The notes beneath the pieces were generated by a model that worked only from the letters and a program-made list of their open reading frames with translations, made no database searches and was not told where the DNA came from. Below, in pieces: positions 57,401 to 64,000 of a DNA stretch of 64,000 nt. Origin of the DNA: Balanoglossus misakiensis (Eukaryota > Hemichordata). Numbering within the stretch: the first letter of the stretch is position 1; each line of letters opens with the position of its first letter. The position numbers and the translations under genes were made by a program. Location: contig CM082590.2 of the NCBI GenBank assembly GCA_040954595.2, positions 7,192,001-7,256,000 on the forward strand. The letters run 5' to 3'.

Positions 57401-59432
57401 CTGGTTTATCTAGTGTCCCAGGTCAGGGGACTTGCCCCACCCCATGATAACTTTGAGCGGCGACGGTTAAATTTGTCCTCCCCAACATACCGGTAGTTGA
57501 GTTAATTTGCTTTTGCCGGGTTCATTAAAATGCAGCTTTGAGCTCTGTATTTTAGAAAATTTTCTTACGTGGGAGGGGGACACCCCCTCCCAAACCCACC
57601 CCCTTCAATTCTCGGTTTACAATGTCTCCCAACACAGAATACAAATATATCTACTTAAAAAATAAAAACAATGTTCAGTTTTAATACCCACTGATGAGGG
57701 GAAACATCAGTTTCAAATTCTTTTCATGGGAGCGCTGTTTTTCTTTTTACAAGATAGATAGGTGATGTGTTTTGCTCTGTGAAAGAAAATGGGGGGGGGG
57801 GATTTCAAAATTTTGGCAGTTCGGAAGGGGGGGATTTGAAAATATTGGCAGTTCGGAAGGGGGGCATGTGAAAATTAGCGGTAAAAAAAATTGAATTCTC
57901 CCGCCCCCCCCTCCAGAGGTGTTTGTGAATGCAGCCTAACACAGGTTTGACTGTACATGTAAATTGCACAGGGACTGTAACAAAGTGGCCACTATATAGA
58001 GGTGGCCACTAACACTAGGTTTGACTGTACATGTAAATTGCACAGGGACTGTAACAAAGTGGCCACTAACACAGGTTTGACTGTACATGTAAATTGCACA
58101 GGGACTGTAACAAAGTGGCCACTATATAGAGGTGGTCACTAACATAGGTTTGACTGTACATGTAAATTGCACAGGGACTGTAACAAAGTGGCCACTATAT
58201 AGAGGTGGTCACTAACATAGGTTTGACTGTACATGTAAATTGCACAGGGACTGTAACAAAGTGGCCACTAACACAGGTTTGACTGTACATGTAAATTGCA
58301 CAGGGACTGTAACAAAGTGGCCACTATATAGAGGTGGTCACTAACATAGGTTTGACTGTACATGTAAATTGCACAGGGACTGTAACAAAGTGGCCACTAT
58401 ATAGAGGTGGCCATTATTAACACAGGTTGGACTGTACATGTAAATTACACAGGGACTGTAACAAAGTGACCACTATATAGAGGTGGCCACTATACAGAGG
58501 TGGCCACTAACAGTAGATTAGACTGTACATACCTTTTGGAAAACACACTCCATCAGCTGTTCCTTTGGGTCACTTTTCACCTCCCTGGGACATTCCGGTC
58601 TATCTGTGACCAGCTCCGGTCTTCTCCCGGATGATTCCGTCCTGCCTGTGGAACCACTGTGTCCGCTTCCTTCGGTGATCAATGTATCCATTGCATGTGC
58701 GTTGTCTTGTGTATTCCTTGATCTTTCTGATTCTTCCATGACGAATCCAGCTTTGTCAACACTAGACTCGTGTCTATACTCCCCACCAGACCTCTGTTGT
58801 CTATTTTCTTGTAGATCTGGGAAATGCTCCTGCCTGTCTACTCTATACTCCAGTCTATTCTGGAGCGTCTCCGGTCTATCCGCTCGACCGCTCAAATCAA
58901 GGCCCGGTCTACTCTCCCCCTGCTCTAATCTATTCACTATAGACTCAGACTTATCAGAGGAATACTCTAGTCTATTCGGTGGCGCGTCCGGTCTACTTCC
59001 AGTATCTTGTGTCTGGCTCATGGAATAGTCTTGTACTTCCTGGGACACTGCAGTATATCCTGTTCTATTCAGTACGTGATCCGATCTATTCCCAAGTATT
59101 TCTTGTCTACTCTGTGAGTATTCCTGTCTACTCAAGGACTGTTCTGGTCTATTCAAAACTATATCTTCTCTCCTCATCAAATGTTCTTGTCTAGCCACGT
59201 GCTCCGGTCTGCTTGTATACTCTGGTCTATGCTGGGTTTGTTCTGATCTATTCACACTATACTCCGGTCTATCAACTATATACTCGTCTGCATGGAGTGG
59301 TCTGCTGACTGAATACTCTGGTCTGGCTGTAGTATATTCTGGTCTATCAGCCCCATGTTCTTGTCTATCAGGTATATATTCCTGCCTATTCATCATGTGC
59401 TGTCTATTCGTTTGATAGTTTGAAGGATCCAT
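54447..59432 (-). CDS. C2H2 zinc-finger protein with AT-hook and R/E/Y repeat exon
   Basis: Probable nuclear DNA-binding regulator. Exons 59432-58533, 56591-56387 and 55963-54447 join in phase to 873 codons plus stop. Exon 1 (residues 1-300) is a low-complexity tandem array of short units such as NRPEYSV, DRQEH and RPEHV. Exon 2 (301-368) is a compact unit with FGCEVFLKMVG and EKYFDTGLTADHKDVFIG, not recognised. Exon 3 has an AT-hook-like KRKRGRPTGNRK (~430-440), an acidic block (~468-485) and ten consecutive C2H2 fingers from about residue 520 to 800, several with TGEKP-type linkers (HTGEKPYQC, HTGERPFQC). The tail ends IDALSAIQHDHW. The exon 2 donor (GGAG then GTTGGT) is weak but is the only one that keeps the frame. 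Exon 3 is much more GC-rich than its surroundings. Further 5' exons are possible. Confidence 0.82.
56203..56378. mobile_element. MITE family C, palindromic double copy, beside a splice donor
   Basis: Family C core in both orientations (AACCCATTGACCACCATGG to CCATGGTGGGGAAAGGGG). The right end lies about 8 bp from the exon 2 donor of the zinc-finger gene. Confidence 0.75.
56870..58525. repeat. 73-bp minisatellite in intron 1 of the zinc-finger gene
   Basis: Units contain GTAACAAAGTGGCCACTATA and GGTTTGACTGTACATGT, period 73 bp (56941 to 57014). The array occupies 56870-57133 and 57937-58525 and is split by an inserted element. Some right-hand units lack the TATAGAGGTGGCC part. The last unit runs into the exon 1 donor. 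Confidence 0.93.
57134..57936. mobile_element. Harbinger-like non-autonomous element (TAA duplication)
   Basis: An 803-bp insertion with inverted ends GGCTGCATTCACAAACACCT and AGGTGTTTGTGAATGCAGCC, flanked by TAA at 57131-57133 and 57937-57939. Removing it and one TAA restores a perfect minisatellite unit. Three-base TWA duplication and a GGC..ATTCACA end are typical of PIF/Harbinger. The interior is rich in G-runs and carries GGGGGGGATTTGAAAA subrepeats. Confidence 0.85.
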
Positions 59433-61250
59433 GATGATGTTTCATTTAAACCAGAGATGTGTTGAGACTTACAAGTTCAATCTGCTTGTTGTATCTGGAA
59501 AGAGGAGATAAATAAACATGAGTTGCTTTATTCTAACCCCTTTGCCACAATGGTTTGGTCCAAATCCATTGTTTTCTATGGTGTTTTGGACCTCTATAGA
59601 GGGAACTGGGGGTGAAAGGTTTAAGTTGGAATGGCACCCCACTTCTACTATTTTTTAATTGATAAAATCTTCTCCTTAACCTTAGTCGAAAAATTACACT
59701 ATTTCGATTTTGGAGAGAGTTTCATTATCCATGACATGCGTATTCTTGCAACGGGCAGCCGACGGGTGAATGACCTGTTTATTATTTAACTTGTTTATAT
59801 TTACATGTACAGCCACAATCAAAGGTCGACAATATGTTTATGTATAATAGTAATACCCATCAGTTAGCTCAGCGACCAAATTGCCCTATGTTGCTATTTT
59901 ATCGAAAGCATTCCTCAAAACAACAACCGATAGCAATTTAATAACGCAAACCACACACCCACTGGATCTCGGTGTTGTAAAGCACAATGTTTTGCAAAAA
60001 TCAGGGGTCGCCAAAAATGTCCTCACTCAGCGAGTAATCAAATTTCAATAACTATTACCGAAACCTTACCTTTAATCGGTAGATCCCCCGAATACCGATA
60101 TTTCTCGGAGCGATTAAATAGTAAAATAGTGTCCGATTGTTTGAGATATTGCGGAAAAATTCGTGAAAATGTAAAACGTTTTGCGACGGTGTAGGAAACG
60201 CTGGGGTCATCTAGGGTTTTGGTGTTTACTTCCGGGTTAGGACCAAACCCAACGATGGGGGCGCTCAACTAGACGTTTCTTTTGTTTTTATGTATACAGC
60301 CTTTGCATGACCTGTCAACAGGTCAAATTTGACTGGCGTACGTGGTCTATGAAAAAAAGCCTTAGGGATTTTTGTGAGCGGTACAAAATCTCAGTGTACA
60401 AAACATTGGATTTTGAGCGTTCGATCCAGTTACTGTGGTTACTTGACGCGCACCCTATCGCTGACCGTATTAGCGTTGCAGCCGTAACGTACCATACTCG
60501 GACAAGGGGGTGTGCACACAATCGTGCGTATTTTCAACTAGTTACAAAGGACGTTCATAACGGTTTCGTTCAAAATTGAGTGTAGGCCCATAGCAACGGG
60601 CATAGCAAAATAAAGGCCCATAGCAACGGGCAAAAAGATACGGATGCCCCAACTTAACACGGTCCCTAGATCTGTATCTAACATACGTGCCAGCGGTCTA
60701 CCAGAGAAATAAACGTCGATATGAACGAATTTGACACAAAATCGTCCCACCCAAAAATATTTCGTGACATCTACTCGCTTCAAGTAGTTGTTTATTTCTT
60801 ATTTTTTTCTTTGATAAACTTCTGGGAATTCGATTAACCTTTTTTGTTCCTTAAGTAAATGATACTTGCTTTGTGGGGATAATTTACGTGAGAACACTAT
60901 TAAACATTATGAAATATTGCAAAGTGCCGAGTTACTGGCTCTTCTGGTCTTTGGCGTGCCTCCCACTGTAGTTCTCACGATCTTAGACCCAAGCATCGCC
61001 GGCTCATAAATTTGAAATCTCAGACGACGTTTCAAAACAGTGTTGTTGGCAATATGGCTGTTAAAACAAGCTGATCATAAATCTTGGGCGTTAATGATGA
61101 CGAAGTAGAATCCTGGCGGTGGTCCCTTTTCGCTTCGGCCGCTGAAAACGAAAGTATCTGTGGGGGTCTGTTTTATGGCGGCGCGTTACCCAATACCATA
61201 CGGCAAAATAAGACACCACTGGGGGCGCTTTCCATAAAAGAGAACACACA
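59433..61250. other. Upstream of the zinc-finger gene
   Basis: Contains a family C copy at 59535-59626 and a partial family E copy at about 60300-60650 (inverted relative to 34161-34963). The zinc-finger promoter probably lies near 59450-60250, with no specific element identified. Confidence 0.5.
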
Positions 61251-61254
61251 TGCG

Positions 61255-61651
61255 TTAAGGATGTACGTTCAGTAAAATAGTAATTGTGGATTTTTAGATT
61301 CTCCTTTGTATGTATAATGAAAATCCGTAATAAAATATAGGGGTGCTTGTTTTTGAAATACATATCCATGAATATAGTCGATAATAGAAGAAAACTGCCG
61401 ACTCAGTATTTTTCACCAATGGTTTGTCTATGGGCAAATTTTTTAACGCAATTTATCGCAAAATAGAGCGCGGTGACCCCTATATTTTATTTGACCAATG
61501 AATTTATATTTGCTGGACTGAGCTATGTGTAAAATTTCGTGAAAATGACAATAGTAGAAGTTTGTTTTCTAGCGATTATCAATGTAATCCTATGGGGAAA
61601 AAGACGGGTGCGCGCAGTTTTCCGGTTTATGTTCTGCGCGTACATTCTTAA
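61255..61651. mobile_element. Full-length MITE family F (TTAA-flanked)
   Basis: TTAA-GGATGTACGTTCAG at the left, GCGCGTACATTC-TTAA at the right, about 390 bp, nearly the same as 35015-35404. Confidence 0.82.
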
Positions 61652-62239
61652 GTGTTGAGCAGTTCATACAACTACCCAGGGATATTTTTCAAACGTTCCC
61701 TTGGGGGTGAAAATAAAATGCGGGCGTGTCGTGGGGTGGTTGTTACAATGGGAACAGACGCACCCCTACTTACGCCTGAAATGATAAAATCCATATGGCT
61801 GGCATCTACTACAATAGAATCAAAACACCGTCGCATTTTGCAGGTCGTTGACCTCTGAACGCTAACGAGTGGCGGCAGATTTTATCTGTCTGTGGTTTAA
61901 TGTACCACAGTGAGCGCTAGTCGACCGATGTGCTTGCAGCATTGCTAAAACAGAATATGACTGCTGAATCATTCATATAGGGCCTACTTTTGTATCAAGG
62001 CACTGTGCTTTGGTGATGGAAAATTAAAGCCCCTATAGCTGCCAAATTTCCACGTAAAATACGTCAAATATATTCCCTATCCTCTAAAATCTTCACCATT
62101 AATTAAGCCATATTACTTGCATTTGCATCAGTTTGTCATCTCTTGGCGACGGATACCATGATAACTGCGTACTGTTTGTATGGAGGCTGATTAAATCGGT
62201 GTGGCACCCGTTTAATATATAGCGTGTTCAAATTGCAAC

Positions 62240-62340
62240 ATGACAGAGACTGGGAGACACTGAGGTAGATAGACAGGCAGACAGACAGACTAATAGAGAT
62301 ACACAGGCACGAAGACAGACAGACAGACAGACAGATATAA
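62240..62340. repeat. (CAGA)n-like microsatellite
   Basis: Clusters of CAGACAGACAGA separated by degenerate sequence. Confidence 0.85.
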
Positions 62341-62494
62341 TACATTCCTATCGTTCAATAACGTCGATGTATTTATCATGAAGTAAATTTCCCTCCAGGT
62401 CAGAAGAAACGCCTGTGAACACACCATGTCGACTTCTGTTCTTAATGATGAGTCATGTGATCCGGGTGTAAGTGGTATTTACGAGGAAGGTCAA

Positions 62495-62669
62495 AGGTTA
62501 AGGAACCCCGAGGGGATGAGAAGCGTCCACGCTCATCTTGTTATCGCGACGACCACGTGGTGATATCAAACGTGAAAATGTTGGTGGCAGGTCCCGGGTA
62601 CACCTTCGACGGCGCCAATCAGGTGTTTCAAGAGTACGCAAGACCGAACTACGTCACGATTTCACACGG
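62495..62669 (+). CDS. Orphan internal-exon candidate
   Basis: A coding-like open segment with CYRDDHVVISNVKMLVAGPG and FDGANQVFQEYARPNY, ending at a donor (TCACACG then GTAGGT). The upstream boundary is unclear because of stops before 62520. Not recognised. Confidence 0.25.
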
Positions 62670-62689
62670 TAGGTACTTGTCAATATCTC

Positions 62690-64000
62690 TATATGTCTGT
62701 CACTGTCAATCTCTCTCTCCCCTCCCCCAGGCCTACACGCACTATAAACCATGTTGCAGTGCACGTCTTTCGAAAATAACAGTAGAGATATGAATTGCTC
62801 TCCTGAAATTTGCCAGGTGAGTGGTAGGGAGAGTGATTCAACAAAATACCTGTAATAAATGTGAGTGTCACCTGAGTGGAAAATCACTCTCTTGAATTTC
62901 GGTTTGCGCGAGTTGTAGGCGAGTGGAGTGATCACTCTCCTCAAAAGGCATGGCCTGAAGTTGTGTGTCGTCCTTTATTTCCTATCAATTTGTTTGGTTT
63001 ACATACAATAATGTCTACAGAATCACACCAAGGTCAGGGAAGACAAACTCCCTGTGTCTACCCTGTAGTTTTTGTCCACCACGGTAATACTCGCGCACCA
63101 TAATTACATCTTCGCCCGCCAAGGTCTTTGCTCTCTGAAAACAGAGAGACTATAGTCAAGCTCACGACCAGTGCGAGCAGACGATGAGACAGAACCTGCT
63201 TCTAGGGTATGCTACTGAAGCCATGGAGGGAAAATAATCTCTATGCTGAGTCATCGAAAGAAATTAAACCTCAATAAAATAGTCTGGTGCATTGAATCGA
63301 CACTTTTAAAGAGATTGTTCAACTTTCCCGGGACAGATGATATCTGGTGATATTACGTACAGATGAAAGTCGTGTTCCATCCAATGTTGATTTTTTTTAT
63401 TTTCTGAGAGTGAATCTTTCGCTGTGTCAATCATTCCAACGACGCCCCGTTAAAGCGAACGACTACCGATGCTTAACCACGTTAAAACAACCACTGCCAG
63501 TGGGGTTGACGACATCAGGTGTATTGGCTGCCCAATCCTGCCAAACATATGAAGATTTTATACACAAATACAAATACCTGTACGCAGGGCTTAACAGAAG
63601 GTACAGATGTATAAACTAACTTGACAGATTTTTTTCTTCGACTGGGTTTCCTCGAGTTATTGCCCTTGCTGCGACGGTCCGAAGGTTAACAAGATTGCTT
63701 TGAGAAAAGGCATGACCCCCGCTGATTATGAACCCGATCGATTTCACTAGAGAGCAGACGACACTTTTCCCGCCGTTTCTGTGACGCAGAAAACCGAGAA
63801 AGAAAAGACAAAAATCTTACTTTCTTGAAAATTCTGGCTCAAATTGTTAAGTTACAACTTCAGCGGAATTTTTCATCCCGGAGATTAAAAGCTTACCACA
63901 AAACATTGCAACTTAAAAATAAACATATGCATGGAAGTACGTGGTCTTGCCTGCAGACATTACACGCTAATAGAAACCAGAGTTTATCTGTCTTGAGTGA
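62690..64000. other. Window end, nothing recognised
   Basis: No gene, repeat family or palindrome could be supported here. A 90-codon frame at 63347-63619 has no recognisable motif. Confidence 0.5.

Noticed and set aside
58606-59028. 140-codon plus-strand frame opposite zinc-finger exon 1
   Set aside because: Antisense of a tandem repeat; the minus frame is longer, joins in phase and ends at a good donor.

Overview
The window is nuclear DNA of an invertebrate deuterostome, most likely a lancelet (Branchiostoma). Genes are split into short exons with GT-AG introns, and intergenic and intronic DNA is crowded with short palindromic DNA transposons and minisatellites. The gene content is chordate-like: HPGD-type dehydrogenase, FOXRED2, SLC30A zinc transporter, and sialyltransferases of the animal ST8Sia group. 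The species call is inference. No RNA genes, operons or CRISPR arrays were seen.

Layout. 1-2750 is an 87-bp satellite array that reverses orientation near 1238. 2900-6584 is a 3.7-kb inverted repeat whose arms consist of diverged ~169-bp repeats. A minus-strand HPGD-like gene (exons 9501 down to about 7043, last exon uncertain) lies head-to-head with a plus-strand FOXRED2 gene (seven exons, 11241-15638). A complete SLC30A gene of seven exons lies on the minus strand (23564 down to 19351). From 26.4 to 47.3 kb there are four intact four-exon ST8Sia-like genes, named here A (+, 26425-28912), B (+, 35516-37843), C (-, 43379-40534) and D (-, 47255-45531). B and C are tail-to-tail, and A and D are the outer members. 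49028-50816 is a complete but mutated Tc1/mariner element. 54447-59432 (-) is a three-exon C2H2 zinc-finger gene with an unusual R/E/Y-rich repeat exon. The last 4 kb has no recognised gene.

How the genes relate. HPGD-like and FOXRED2 products are NAD(P)/FAD oxidoreductases, SLC30A exports Zn2+ from the cytosol, and the ST8Sia-like products should be Golgi type II membrane proteins. There is no sign of a shared pathway beyond the sialyltransferase cluster, which is a local inverted duplication. All four sialyltransferases keep sialylmotifs L and S, motif III and four cysteines that match the family disulfides, but have Asn in place of the catalytic His of motif VS. This is the most interesting protein-level signal.

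Mobile DNA. Several palindromic families are flanked by 9-bp target duplications (Mutator-like). One case shows three elements nested inside one another, each with its own exact 9-bp duplication. At least five further families end in TTAA (piggyBac-like behaviour). There is also a Harbinger-like insertion with TAA duplications and a MITE with TACTGTAAAACA ends. All coding models were built by eye; splice sites were accepted only where the reading phase is maintained across the join.
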